From: Cacajao melanocephalus
Lineage: Eukaryota; Chordata; Mammalia; Primates; Pitheciidae
DNA length: 64,000 nt
Direction of reading: 5' to 3'
NCBI GenBank assembly: GCA_963573385.1
Contig: CAUYLG010065526.1
Location: forward strand, 186,001 to 250,000
Notes under the pieces: model-generated
Databases searched by the model: none
What the model was told of the DNA's origin: nothing
Seen by the model: the letters and a program-made list of their open reading frames with translations, nothing else
Program-made: the position numbers and the translations under genes
In this document: one piece after another, positions 1-12,789 of the stretch
Layout of the letters: each line of letters begins with the position of its first letter
How positions within the stretch are numbered: the first letter of the stretch is position 1

Positions 1-1150
1 CACGGGGTGAAATTATGAGATTCGAACTTGAGAAACATTCAGATGATGCTCAGTAACTCCTGGTGACATCCACACAGAAGTTCATTTGAGATTCACAATG
101 CACAGAGGAAGATCCTTATTAAAGACTAACAGAATCACATAAAATAAGAAAAAGAGAAACTATAGAGAAAAAGTCTAGCTAGAGACCTGCACGAGAAAAG
201 AGAAAATGGATAGCCAGGGAGCGGGAGCAATTAATATCACTAATGGTTATTTTCAGCAGTGGTCCACATTGGGGTCCCTAAAAAAGAAAGCCAACATTTT
301 TCTGGCATGGGAAAAAGAAACTGCCTGATTACGGGAGCTGGGGCAGTCATGGTGGGGTTAATGAATGCTCCTTGTACAGGTTTGCCAAGATACTCTTCTG
401 TTATCAACTCCACATCATATTCCTGCCTTCAAAGGTAGTGGGGCTTGTGATAGGATCCAGCTTTGTTCTTACTGGCATTCTCCCCTAAAGACAGCTGGAA
501 TCCTGGTTTCTCTATTCCCGGCCTGTGGCAACCACTTGTAAGGTACTGTGTGCCACAAACTGTCTGTCCAGCTGATTTCAGTGCAGCAGTAGACAGTCCC
601 ATGCCCATTATCTGTGTCCCACATCAAGCATGGGCTTCAGCCTCTCTCTGCTTTGCCATCCCAGAGTTTTGTCTGAAGTCATTGCCAGGAAGCAAGCCAG
701 AGGTATAAAGATTTTAACCCTCCTGGAGGCAGCCCTTCAAAGGTAGGGAAGGGAGTCATGAACATATGCTCTAGCCTGCTCCAAGTTGCTGAGACCCAGT
801 TGTGCACCATAGGAGCCAGCTCATGAATCCCCCTTTCCAGTCTCACATTCCCCACCTTCTCACTTCTGCTGTCTTGATTCATTTCCCACATAAGGCTCTG
901 TTTCACTCTCTGCCTTTAGGGAAACCCAAGGTTCCAACTAGACTTTCCAACTTCCAGTGTCTTGTCAATACATCTGCTGCAGTTTCTTCTCTAACTCTTT
1001 TTGTCCTTATGGGTTTAGAGTTGTATATTTCTATTGTCACGTCTATGAGATTAGTAAAGAAGTGGAGGTAGCGTATGTCTTCAAGCTGCTCCTCTTCCCC
1101 TGCTGAGTCCTACCCAATCCTGAGCTTGAATGAAACTTCCTGGATCTTCT
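1..1150. other. unassigned sequence, no gene seen
   Basis: I recognise no repeat consensus and no splice-flanked open frame here. Short open frames exist on both strands but lack coding features. It may include old retroviral or L2-like debris too diverged to name by eye. Confidence 0.4.
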
Positions 1151-1169
1151 CATCAAAAGGTCTCCTCTT

Positions 1170-1340
1170 TTGCTTTCTCATAACATCCTACATTAGTCTT
1201 CATAACACTGAACACAATTTGTAATTTTATCTTTATTTGTTGTTTACCACTCAACCACTAGAATCTCAGCTCCATGAATTAGAATCTATATCTTTTTGTG
1301 TAGATCTCTATGTGTTTTTGTTCAATAAACAAAGGACTCT
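1170..1340 (+). repeat. L2-like LINE 3' end relic
   Basis: The order of short blocks resembles the L2 3' end: a cytosine-rich stretch, then 'actagaatctcagctcc', then a 'ttgttcaataaac'-type end. The copy is strongly diverged and the borders are approximate. Confidence 0.4.
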
Positions 1341-1344
1341 CCAC

Positions 1345-3615
1345 AGTCCGATATGTTCTAAATGGTTCCAATCCCTCTAGCCCTCACTAAAGTAGTTAGG
1401 TGACTGCTCAGGTCACCCACATAGAGGCTCTTCTCTACATCTCTCCTTGAAAAGGCTCAGCTTTGAACTGATTCACAATTATGTTATCAAGAGCTAGATG
1501 TCAGCTCGAGGAGGACAAAGTTATGCAAGCGTGGACATGACTGGGCAGCTGATTTGGGATATGGAGTTGAAGGAAAGAAAAAGCATCAGGGCACAGAGCT
1601 AGGCTTGGTTTACTTTACCCCCTGCTTTGGCTAATTCAGTGCCTGGCTCCTGGTATCTTATAACATGAATTATTCCTTACTTCAGAATTGCCCATAATGC
1701 TCCTGGTTCCTGGGGTCCTGATACTCCGTTGCTTAGGAACAGGGATTCCCCCACCATGCTGAGGCACCCTATGCCTGCCTGAAGCAGCCTTTTGATACCA
1801 TCACCAAAGATAATACACAGATACACTGAAGACCACCTTCACAAGACCTTCAGCCACATGGCAAAATATAGCATGAAAATAGTGCCTGCGAAGTAATTTA
1901 ATTGAAGATTCTTGTGTGAGAGACAAAAATAAGTGATGTTTCAAGTAATAGTATCTGAGATATTTTACAGATAGATGAAAGATAGTTTGATTTAAAGAAC
2001 TATTAAAACACCACAAAGGGATTGAAAGGTTCACCCTCCCCCTTTCTAGAAAGTCCTTCATGTGACATCCATCTTCACACTGCCCCTGATTTTAAAACTA
2101 GCACATGTATGACATATAATACAACATTTATAAATTAAGGAAGCCCACCTCTTTTAAGTAATATTCTTTAAATCTCCATTTCTGACAGTCCTACTATTTG
2201 CATAGTAACTGTAATAGGCGTATTTTTTGGAAAATAGTGAATAAAAACTGACAAGCTATCTGGAGAATCTGAATGTATAATTGATAGGGGCATAAATTAA
2301 TATGATTAGGCCTTTATTGGGTGCAGTGGCTGCCAAACCTACAAAAGGGGCCTGGAATGAATCACGGCTGTGGTTTCGAAGCTGATAGACATCAATATGT
2401 AATGTGGATTATCTCAAGCTTTCTCATGTGGTCCGCTTATGACAGCACTGAGCCTAATTGAAATTTTTATCTTTTTGTTGCATACAGACAGTTTTGGCTG
2501 GTCACTTCCTTTGGAAAGAGGAGCAAACCAGGTGATAAAAAAAAAATCAAGGTTTTCAGTGAAGGTCTTAATAAAATCGTTTTATAAAGGTTTTAGAAAT
2601 TAGTGCTTTGTAAAGCCAATTTGGAGAACTTGACTTCTGGAAATTCCTTTGCACCTTGATTTTCTGAATATTAAGCAGTCATGTCCAAACCAAAGTAACA
2701 AGGACACTGAAGATTCTGACTGTGGAAATTGATGGGTTCTTCATAAAATTATGGTTTATAGTTTAGCCTTTTCTGATGTCATGTAAAACCATTTCTTAAT
2801 GACAATGATAAAACATATCTTTGTAGAATAACATCCATGTTTCTGTAAGTAACAAAATTAAAATAATTTTTCTTTTGATTCTAAACAACAAACATGTGCT
2901 TCAGTTAAATAATCATCCCTGCTTATTTGTATTCTTGCTAATACATGGCTTCCCACTGTATGTTTTAGACTGTAATTCTATAATCAAAAACAAGAGGTCA
3001 AAGTTGTTATAGTTACAGAAGGACATGTTAAGTTTCAGAGATCAAAGCACTTACATCTGTGATTTTCCAGAACTTCATCCTTTTATAGCACATAAAATAT
3101 TAGTGGGATTTTACATCTGCCCTTGGCTGTAATAAGTTTAAGACATGAAACAAATTCAATATGATTTTGGGGAACATTTGTGTATTGCAACTAGAAAGGT
3201 CAGTATGTTTTATGTACTTTGTGATAAAAGTAAGTGTTGATATCTAGGGACTGGACAATGAAAACTAATGAAGCATTGGAACTTTCTTGGTGACCTCGCG
3301 AAGCAATTTACGATCCTTTTATCACCCCTAATATGATGTTGTCATAAAAATGATCTTTTAATTAAATGCAACAGGAAAACTCTGCACCTTCATTGGGTGT
3401 TTCTGGTCCTGGTGAGTTAACATTTTTAATAGCATACCTTCAGCAGTCAGCAATGTTGGATTTATAAAATATGGTTCCTCTCAAACACTTGCAAAGCTAT
3501 AATCTCCATGGCTGTATCAACTTAAGAGACTGAAGAGCAAAAAGAAAGCAACTGGAAGAGTTACTCTTGTAGAAAGTTAGTGGAGTATCATGGAAAGACA
3601 ATTGGCTTAGTACAG
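1345..3615. other. unique sequence without recognisable repeats
   Basis: No Alu, L1, LTR or DNA transposon consensus is visible, and no open frame looks coding. The part from about 2280 to 3500 is free of simple repeats and repeat relics. It would be the first place to look for conserved non-coding sequence, but nothing in the bases themselves proves function. Confidence 0.4.
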
Positions 3616-3617
3616 AA

Positions 3618-3880
3618 ATGGCCTATCACACACTAAGCTCCTACAATATGCCAGGCATTCTGCCAAAAACTTCACCATAACTTTTATTTCATGTAGTTTG
3701 ACCCTTGTTCTCTAGAGAACTGGGTTCTGTATCTGACTCTGCTACTATTTGCTTGTATGATTTTGGGCACAGAATCCTACTTTCAGTTTTCTCTTCCGTA
3801 AATGGAGTGAGAGAGAAAAGAATTGCACCAGATGGTCTCTAACTTCAGCATTCAATTGCTATAGAAGCAAAAGAATAAGG
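3618..3880. repeat. L2 fragment followed by MIR (+)
   Basis: 3618-3660 contains the 'taagctcctacaatatgcca' block typical of the reverse L2 end. From about 3700 the order 'tgactctgctac', 'gcttgtatgattttgggca' and 'cagttttctcttccgtaaa' follows the MIR core on the plus strand. MIRs are old tRNA-derived SINEs. The match is diverged but collinear over about 170 bases. Confidence 0.6.
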
Positions 3881-3889
3881 ATAGAAAAG

Positions 3890-4640
3890 TGAGGGAGAAT
3901 CAGCGCAAGGGACATTATTGAAGGTTACCATGAACCATCCATAGTCCTGGGTTTTATGGACACAGATGATCAAGATGTGGTTCCTGACACAGAAGAACTC
4001 GGAGTCTTGTGAGGGAAATACAATGTTAATATAAAAGGTAAGTGTACTGGAAAAGGCAAGCCCAGAAGGCTATGAAAACAGAGGAGGTAGTGTAGGTCAA
4101 ATGAAATGTTTAGGGATGGCTTCTGGAGGAGATGATGACTAGCTAAGCCTAAGTCATGAGGAATGTAAGTTGAGTGAAGAAAAGTAGGATTGATGTCCCT
4201 GGCACATGGAAGTAGAGAAATAAAATGGCCTGGTGTATTCAAGGAACTGCAAGTGGTTTGCTATTACTAGGGCATGCCATACAAAATGGATAGTAGGGGG
4301 AGCAGAAATGGAAGACAGAAGGGGGAGCCAGTCTAAGGACATTCTTACAAGCCGGGCTAAGGAGCATGGACTTTACCCACAGGAAATGGGAAGCCACAGA
4401 TGGTCAGGCTGAGTTTTAGAAAGATGAGTCTGCCTTCAAGAAGAGGGAAATTTTAAAATAGGACAAAAATGGAAACAGGGAGATTAAAAGGCTACTGTAC
4501 ATTTGTTTAAAAGATAATGAGCCGTGAACTAGAGAAATGGAATGGGTGTTGACCAGAAGAGGCAGATAGGAGAAACATTTAGAAGGTGAAATCAGTAGGG
4601 CTTGGGCTTAATTGGATATAGGATTAATCTAGGAAGAAGG
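3890..4640 (+). repeat. probable ancient interspersed repeat, family unnamed
   Basis: The series 'aaggaactgcaagtggtttgc', 'taaggagcatggactttacc' and 'atgggaagccacagatggtc' follows a common mammalian interspersed consensus. In less diverged copies it reads like 'gtgttcgaggaactgaaagg ... ggacttt ... gggaagccattgg'. I cannot name the family with confidence. Borders are approximate. Confidence 0.35.
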
Positions 4641-4644
4641 GACA

Positions 4645-5570
4645 GTTCAAGTCAAAATGCCTGGCCAACTCCTTCAATTAAAAAAAACTGAAAGTCATTT
4701 AATCTAGTGGAAAAAGTCAATTGACTCTTTGTTATGGTGGTCAAAAAAAAAAGTTGGTTAACTGAAATCTTCATATTTTACCAAGTAGTTGACATGGGTC
4801 TAACTGTCACTTGTCTACCACAGAAGCCAGTGGTAAAGAAAGCCTATTTTATCACCACTTTGTAGCTGGATAAATGGAAGTCCTTGATAATCAAGTGATG
4901 CACCCCAATGATGGTGGGTGAAGGGAACAAAGTGAGCTCTCCTAGCTTGCAGTTCATACAGTTACTCTTTGTGTAATAGGGCTCTTCTGTGACAGAAGGA
5001 CTTAAAGCAATTCTTTTCAATTTGTATTGTTAATAGCATTCATAATTCTAAAAATATTGTTTTCTCTGCTAACATAGATATTTTCCCTAGTAAAATTCCT
5101 TGGTAGAACAGTTTTCCTTAGTAAAAATTGTCCTTAGTAAGTAAAATTCAGGTGCCCAAATATTTGCCTGAAGAGTGCCATGTTGTAGCTATAATACTAC
5201 AGAAAAGTGGACATGTTTAAAATATCAGCACCCTTCAATTTGAAAAGGTAGCCCCAAATAATTCACTATTATAAAACGCTCTTTTACATGAGATGTGTTC
5301 CATTCACAGGAGGATTCCTGACAGTGTGACTGACTTTTGATTTTCCATGGCCATTGGGTAAAGTGTAAGCTTGGATAATTAGAAAAAAACAATAATCCCA
5401 AGTCTCACTCTAACTAATTTTTTCAATCTCTTCATGTACCAACTCTTTTACCAGAGCTCCCATCATGTAGTAAAGTAGACCTACTTGAATTTTGTCTTTT
5501 TCTCCCTTCAAGACCTGTGGATGATTTCATCCTGGGACACTAGGGGATATGAAACACAAAGACCTCACAC
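4645..5570. other. unassigned sequence
   Basis: No repeat consensus is recognised. A short imperfect repetition of 'ccttagtaaaa' occurs at about 5085-5150. No coding signal was seen. Confidence 0.4.
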
Positions 5571-5576
5571 ATTAGC

Positions 5577-6078
5577 TGCAATACTTAATTTTATATGTCC
5601 GCTTGACGGAGTTAAAGGATGTCCAGATAGCTGGTAAAACATTATCTTAGAATATGTCTGTGAGATTGTTTCTGGAAGAAACTAGCATTTGAATCAGTAG
5701 GCTGAATAAAAAAGATGACCCTCTCTAATTTAGGTGGGCTTCATTTAATTAAATGAGGTCCAGAAGAGAATAGAAAGGCAGAGAGGGAGAATTTTTCTCT
5801 CTCTCTGCTTGAGTTGTGACATCCACCTTCTCCTGCCTTGGATCAACACTTCTGGCACTCGGGATTTGGGACTTAGGACTTAGACCAAGACTTACACAAT
5901 TGGCTCTCTTGGTTCTCAAGCCTTTGAGCTTGGGCTGAAACGGTATCGGTGGCTCTCCTGGACCTCCATCTTGCCGACAGCAGATTGTGGGACCGTTTAG
6001 CCTTCATAATTGTGCAAACCAATTCCTATTTTATATATCCTATTGATTCTGTTTCTCTGGAGAACCTTGGCTAATACA
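5577..6078 (+). mobile_element. solo MLT2-type ERVL LTR with TSD
   Basis: This 502-base LTR begins 'tgcaatacttaa' and ends 'ctaataca'. Internal blocks match the MLT2 consensus: 'agctggtaaaacattat', 'gtttctggaagaaactagca', 'gacatccaccttctcctgcc' and 'gattctgtttctctggagaa'. A perfect 5-base TSD, TTAGC, lies at 5572-5576 and 6079-6083. This shows an intact solo LTR left by LTR-LTR recombination of an ERVL provirus. No internal viral genes remain. Confidence 0.85.
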
Positions 6079-6609
6079 TTAGCAAACAAGGTGATATTTA
6101 GCAAAGACCATACATTATATTTAGAAAGTTGCTGAAAAAATCCATTAACTCTGCACTCTATCTTTCAATCTTCTTCTGAGCTATGAAATCCTAACAACTC
6201 AAATCAACATTCTCTCAGCCCTGTGTTAACACAGGAATTTCTCAGGGACTGAGGTCAATGGTCCAGGAATTAAAATCAGGTAGGAAATAGCAACATATGG
6301 CTGTGGCCACTGGGTTGGAATGTGAATGTTAATAACACAGTACATTTGGTGCCTTGATAGGTAAGTTTTATTCAGCATGATTCTATTATTTTCTCTCAGA
6401 AGGATGGCAACAAATGGATTCGAGAGGACAGTTTTCATAGTCACCCTGTCTCTACTCTTACTGGTTCAAGCTCATTTTATGTCTTGATTAGACTCTTTGA
6501 AACAGCTTCTTAAATGATCTCTTTGCTTTCTTAATACCTTTAGAATAATTTGCACTCTATGCTGCAAGAATTATGATCTTTGACTTAACTTGTTCCCAGA
6601 GACATTTCA

Positions 6610-6790
6610 GTATCTTTCTATGGTTTATATGATAAGATCTAAATTCCTGCACTGGCTTATGAGCCATTTATGGCTCAGCCAATGCTTCTGTGTTCATCCT
6701 TATGTCCTGCCACTTTCCATTCCCGAGTTTCAGCCAGGTTAAAGCACCAGTAGATCTTCAAAGATACAACCTTCTTTTATGCCTCCCCAC
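6610..6790 (+). repeat. L2-like internal fragment
   Basis: Blocks such as 'tggctcagccaatgcttctg' and 'catccttatgtcctgccact' resemble the L2 region upstream of its 3' end. The copy is diverged and its edges are uncertain. Confidence 0.35.
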
Positions 6791-6867
6791 ACTAGCGTAG
6801 TGCCTGCTTACCAATTCATCAAGAGCCAGCTGGCCAGCAATATTGTACGAATCTTGGAAAAAGTCAA

Positions 6868-7100
6868 GGCATGAAGGCCAGACAGTCATGAGCTGGAATC
6901 CAGGCTCCACTACTGACTGGCTGCGTGACCTGGAAAGAATTACTTAAGTCTCTAACCAGCAGAGTCCTCACCAGAAAAAATAACAATAGTATCTACATTA
7001 TAAGAATTATGGAAGAATCAAAAAATAAATGTATGTAAAACTTACAGTATAGTGCCTGGCACTTAGTAAGAACTCAAAGTATTAGATTTGATAATATTAT
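6868..7100 (+). repeat. MIR SINE (+)
   Basis: It is collinear with MIR: 'gctggaatccaggctccact', 'tggctgcgtgacctggaaag', then a 'tctctaaccag...cctcacca' block. It ends with 'gtgcctggcacttagtaaga', the MIR 3' portion. Moderately diverged but unambiguous. Confidence 0.65.
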
Positions 7101-7109
7101 TAGGAATTT

Positions 7110-7950
7110 TTAATCATTCTTTTATGCCTCTCCTAAGTCCAGATAAGTGGTCTACCAGCCATATTCCCAGACAGTTGCTGTAATTGTTTGAATGTCTGTC
7201 TCTTCTTACAGGCTCTGCGGGATATGTGCATCTCACCTGGAAGGCTCAGGACCTGTCTTTGAATGAATTAATGAGGAAATGGAAAACTTCACTCTACTGC
7301 TCCTGTAAATGTAGAATAAGGTACACTTTTTTTTTCACATCCATTACAACTCAGCGAGAATTCCTTATGACAGTTTATAGCACATTATCAATCTCCCCCT
7401 TATTGGAAAATGGGCTTTAAATTTTTTTCAAGAATATGTGAAGGACAGCTAATGAGCCCATGTTTCATTGATTTGAATCACATACACTGGTTTCTATAAA
7501 ATAATTATTTTTTACAGCACATTTTAGCAAACTACATGGTATCTTGGTGTGGAAGTGATGGTGTTATTCTGTTTTTATTTAGTTATTTTCTCTAATCTTC
7601 CTCCCTGTTACTTATTACTACATTCTATTTAACTCTACTGTTTGCTTTAGCTGTTCTTATATCTTTCTATCATGTATTTTAGTCAAGTGGGGTGAGGTTT
7701 GTAGAAAAAGAAGTGAAAGTAAGCCTTAGAAGACAAACACAGTAGACATTGTTTGAGAGTAACTAATCCACCATCTTGAGACAAAAGTTGACTTTCTTTT
7801 TAATTTTATTCCATTAATATATAATAATTCATGTAATAAATATGTTATTTTTATTGTCAAAAGGAAACCATAGAGACATTGAAGCTTCCTAGAACTCTCA
7901 GATCCTTTTCTGTGCTATGTTTGTACGTGTATGCATACATGTATATGCAT
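7110..7950. other. unassigned AT-rich sequence
   Basis: I see nothing recognisable. An open frame at 7184-7420 has no splice sites, signal peptide or domain that I can see and is treated as chance. Confidence 0.4.
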
Positions 7951-7959
7951 ATTTATTTT

Positions 7960-8280
7960 TAATCATTTTTGACACTGAATTCCTAATACTTTTTCTGAAT
8001 TTTTAATATGCAACACTATCATTTGGAAATCTTTCCATGTTAGTAAGTATATAACTTTTAGTTTTTAAACTTTTGTGTAGTATTCCATAACATGGCTACA
8101 CTGTGATTTATTGGCCATCTACTCTTGGTAGACATTTATGTTCCATTTTTTATACTGTTGCAAACAGGGCTGCAATAATAACATTTCTAATTTTGTCTCC
8201 TTTATAAGGGATCTACATTTCTCTAGGAGTTCATGCTAGGAAGTGGAATTTCTATGTCTAAGTGTTTGGATTTAAGAAAA
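7960..8280 (-). mobile_element. old L1 (L1ME-type) 3' fragment, antisense
   Basis: The plus strand shows the reverse of the L1 ORF2 tail and 3' UTR: 'tagtattccataacatggct', 'ggtagacatttatgttcc', 'gcaaacagggctgcaataat' and 'gctaggaagtggaatttct'. It is fragmentary and strongly diverged, with no usable frame. Confidence 0.6.
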
Positions 8281-8286
8281 TATAAA

Positions 8287-8313
8287 TGTATTCTTATTTT
8301 TAATAAGAATACA
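8287..8313. repeat. perfect 12-bp inverted repeat (hairpin)
   Basis: TGTATTCTTATT at 8287-8298 is exactly complementary to AATAAGAATACA at 8302-8313, with a 3-base TTT loop. It lies at the edge of the old L1 fragment. No role is evident. Confidence 0.8.
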
Positions 8314-8394
8314 ATCATATGGTACAAAATTCAGAAGTTATAAAAGGGTATTAAGAAATCTGCATTTTCTGCTTTCTCAAGCTTGGAACACTTA

Positions 8395-8680
8395 CCCCTG
8401 TGGAGCTGAGACACCAAGGAGTCTAGCCCATATGGAGAAGACATATGGAAGAGAACCAAGGTGCTCTAGTCAACAGTCCCAGATGAATTGCCAGATGACA
8501 GTCAGAACCAGCCAACAGTCAGATGAGCGGACCATCATGAGTACTCCAGCCTATTCAGGTACCCAGATGACTATAGCCCAGCCCCCACCTCCAGATGAAC
8601 CACCCTGCTGAGCCCCATCAACTCTCAGAATCATGAGAAATGGTAAACCATTGTTATTTCAAGCTACTAGGTTCTAAGGT
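8395..8680 (+). repeat. probable LTR tail (MLT1/MaLR-like), diverged
   Basis: Blocks 'atggaagagaaccaaggtgc' and 'ttgttatttcaagctactag' follow the order of an MLT1-type LTR 3' half, where the last block is normally 'ttgttttaagccactaag'. Assignment is tentative. Confidence 0.35.
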
Positions 8681-8689
8681 GATTTCTTT

Positions 8690-9831
<1,142 letters not shown>

Positions 9832-9869
9832 TTACTTTTCATTCTGTCCTAGATAGTCTCCTATAGCCA

Positions 9870-10265
9870 TTGTTCAGTATTAGTTGGCACTCTTGGTTAC
9901 ATGTGACGGAAACTTAGACAAGCTTAAACATGAGAGAAATATATTGGCTTTAGTAACTGTAAAGTCCCTGCATGGTGGGATTCCAATGCCCAAAATGTAT
10001 TGTCAGGGCTCTGTTTTCATCTCTCAGTTTTGCTTTTAGCTCTTGACTGTATTCCCAGGCAGGCTCGTTCTATGAGGCATAAAGAAAGCTACCAAGAGCC
10101 TCAGTTTTATACAGTCTTTTTACCAATGTCCTGATGGCCTGCTTGGGTCATATGACCTTCCATGAATCAAATATCATAGCTAAAGGGGTGAAATACTCTG
10201 CCTGGGCCTGGGTTATAAGTCCACCCCTGGGACCTGGGGCAAGGATAGGGCAATATCATACCTAA
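9870..10265 (+). repeat. ancient MER-type repeat, family unnamed (copy 1)
   Basis: It shares block order with 44835-45260: a 'gttacatgtgacggaaact' start, a mid 'cattctcccaggcaggctc'-like block, and a 'gggtcatatgacc' block. The consensus seems to be a medium-reiterated family, but I cannot name it safely. Diverged, with no coding content. Confidence 0.4.
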
Positions 10266-10269
10266 TTTA

Positions 10270-10710
10270 TGCTGAGTGAACTGGGTAATTGCAACATAGG
10301 GGAGGTGTGGTATACAAGAAAAAGAGTATGAAGCAGATCAACAAGGAGTTGTCTACTACCTGTATTAATATTTCTCCAGTCTCCTTTCTACTAGATATCA
10401 CATTAATAATGCCTGGTACTTTGTTGAAGTTTCTGAACTTTTGTGGATAAGCTTTCTTAACTAAAACCTTAGAAGGCAATTTAATTACCAATTCAGGATT
10501 TGTATGGTCTCTGACCTTGTTCTGGGTGAGGCAAGAGTAGGAAAATGATGCATGCTGGCAGACAACAGGTACTACTCGGATTCTTGAGTGAGCATCTGCA
10601 TTTCACTGGGCAGTTACAAAAACACACAACTTACATAACCATGTGCAGCAGCTCTGCTCATCACTCTTCAGTATCCTGAGAGTTAAATAATCTTCAAACC
10701 AAAATTGTCA
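10270..10710. other. unassigned sequence
   Basis: No repeat or coding signal was recognised. The open frame at 10267-10491 (-) has no supporting features. Confidence 0.4.
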
Positions 10711-10714
10711 CCTT

Positions 10715-11620
10715 TACAGCATTTTCTTTTTAAATTAGCTTTATCGAAATGTACTTTTTGTAAAATAGAATTTACTCACTTGAGACAGTATCAGTCTCAT
10801 GAGGATTTAACAGGTAGCAATTCCCAACATCAAGTTATAAAACATTTCCATCATCCCAAAAATTTCCCTGTGCTCTCCGTCAACCCTTTATCCCTATGTC
10901 TGGCTTTTAATTACCTCTCACTTGTTTTCAGTCACTATAGTTTTACCTGTTAGAGAATTTTATGTAAGAGAAAGCATATGGTTTTTCATAAAGGATTTCT
11001 TTCACTTAGTGTGATACTTTTAAAATTCAAATATATTGTTGTGTGTATTTGTAGCTGCATTGTATTATATGAATATACCACAATTTGTGTATTTATCAGC
11101 TGATAGTCATTTGGGTTCTCTCCGGCTTTTGGCTATTATGAATAAAGCTACTATGAACATTCATGTACAACTTTTTATGTGAGACATAGGTTTTTATTCC
11201 TCTCAGGTAAGTATCTAGCAGTGGAACTGTTGAATTGTAAAGTAAATATATACTTAACTTTATAAGACACTGCCAAACTCTTTACCAAAATGTTCGTATC
11301 ATTTTGCATCCAACCAGTAACATATGAGATTTCCACATGCTGCACATGTCTGTCAATCCTGGTATTATCAGATTTTTAACTGTAGCTGTTCTAGGGAATG
11401 TGTTAATATTTCACGGTGGTTTCAGTTTTCATTTCTTTAGTTAGACTAAGGAAATTGGTCTTCATAACTATTGAAGTGGGTGTATTTTAGTGGCTTATTG
11501 GCCACTTATGTATCTTCTTTGGTGAAATGTCTTCAAATCTTTTGCCCTTTTTAAAATTAGGTTGTTTGCTTTATTATCAAGTTGAAAGTTTGCTTTATTT
11601 AAGAGTTTGCTATTTAGCCT
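10715..11620 (-). mobile_element. old L1M 3' region, antisense
   Basis: Reading the plus strand gives the reverse L1M 3' UTR and ORF2 tail: 'aacatttccatcatccc', 'ttctttcacttagtgtga', 'tttggctattatgaataaag' and 'ctatgaacattcatgtac', then 'ggccacttatgtatcttctt' and 'atcttttgccc'. Diverged, no usable ORF2 frame. Confidence 0.75.
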
Positions 11621-11624
11621 CACA

Positions 11625-12365
11625 TTATGTCTTCACTTGGTGGGAGACATGTTTAAGCCAGCTAGACCTAAGGTAAAGAAACAGAACATTGATTATCCCT
11701 GGTTCTCTGTTGGAAGAGAAAAATATTTTCCCCTGCCTCTTCTATATATAGAGGCAGCTCACCTAGAGTTGCCTTTCTGACTCTTTGCCCATCATTTCAT
11801 CAAGAGGGTGAGTTTAAAGAGCTAGCTAATTGGTGAATTTAGGAAAGTTTGTGAGTGTGCTCAATGAAGCTCTTGGCTCTCTGGGATTTGATGTGTGCAG
11901 AAACTGTGTCATTTCTGCTCCTTTCCACTTTAATCGTGCCTTAGCCTGTGGTTTTCCAGCCACTGCATGTGTCTGGGAGGTTTCATTCAATTCAGAAGAT
12001 TCTAACAAGCCCATTTGGTCTTTACACTAAGCTTGTCAAAAATCAGCTTTTCCAGTAAGTTCATTGTGGGAGTGATTATTCCATTATTTTTGTCAAATAA
12101 TGTTACCCAATCAAGGGAATTATTATCCTATCATATTCATACATCTTAACCATGGCAAGATGGGAAGTGCATCACATAGGGAAAGTAGACTAGGAAATGG
12201 GGATATTGGAAGCTACCCAATACATTAAACCACAAGAATAAGAAACTATCTGTACTCAGGACAGAAAGATACATGTAAGAATCTGCTTTTTAAGAGGTTT
12301 TAGGTGCAGACAAGCAAATTACAGATGGTGCACATCTTTAAGAACTTAAAGTGTGTAAGAACTTA
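11625..12365. other. unassigned sequence
   Basis: No repeat was recognised. Two open frames overlap on opposite strands at about 11826-12030 without exon signals. A 14-base direct repeat, TAAGAACTTAAAGT, occurs at 12339-12352 and 12356-12369. Confidence 0.4.
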
Positions 12366-12373
12366 AAGTTCTT

Positions 12374-12786
12374 GCATTGCTATAAAGAATTGCCCGAGGC
12401 TGGGTAATTTATAAAGAAAAGAGGTTAAATTGGCTCATGGTTCTGCAGGTTGTACAGGAAGTATGATGCTGGCATCTGCTCAGCTTCTGGGGAGGCCTCA
12501 GAAAACTTATAGTCATGGTAAAAGGTGAAGGAAGAGCAGGCACGTCACATGGTGAAAGGAGCTAAAATGTGCAAGGGGGGAGGTGTCACACACTTTAAAA
12601 TGATGAGATTTTACAAGAACTCATTCACTATTGCAAGAACAGTGCCAAGGAAGATGGTTTAGTAAACCATTCATGAGAAATTCACCCCCATCCTCCAGTC
12701 ACCTCCCATCAGGCCCCACCTCCAACATTGGGAATTACATTTCAATAGAAGATTTGAACGGGGACATACATCCAAACTGTATCACC
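12374..12786 (-). mobile_element. MaLR LTR (MST/MLT1A-type), antisense
   Basis: The plus strand reads as a reversed MaLR LTR: 'gaggctgggtaatttataaa', 'gaggttaaattggctcatgg', 'gcatctgctcagcttctggg', 'aggcaggcacgtcacatggt'-like blocks, 'aggccccacctccaacattg' and 'catccaaactgtatca'. It appears nearly full length and lacks internal retroviral sequence. Confidence 0.8.
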
Positions 12787-12789
12787 AAG

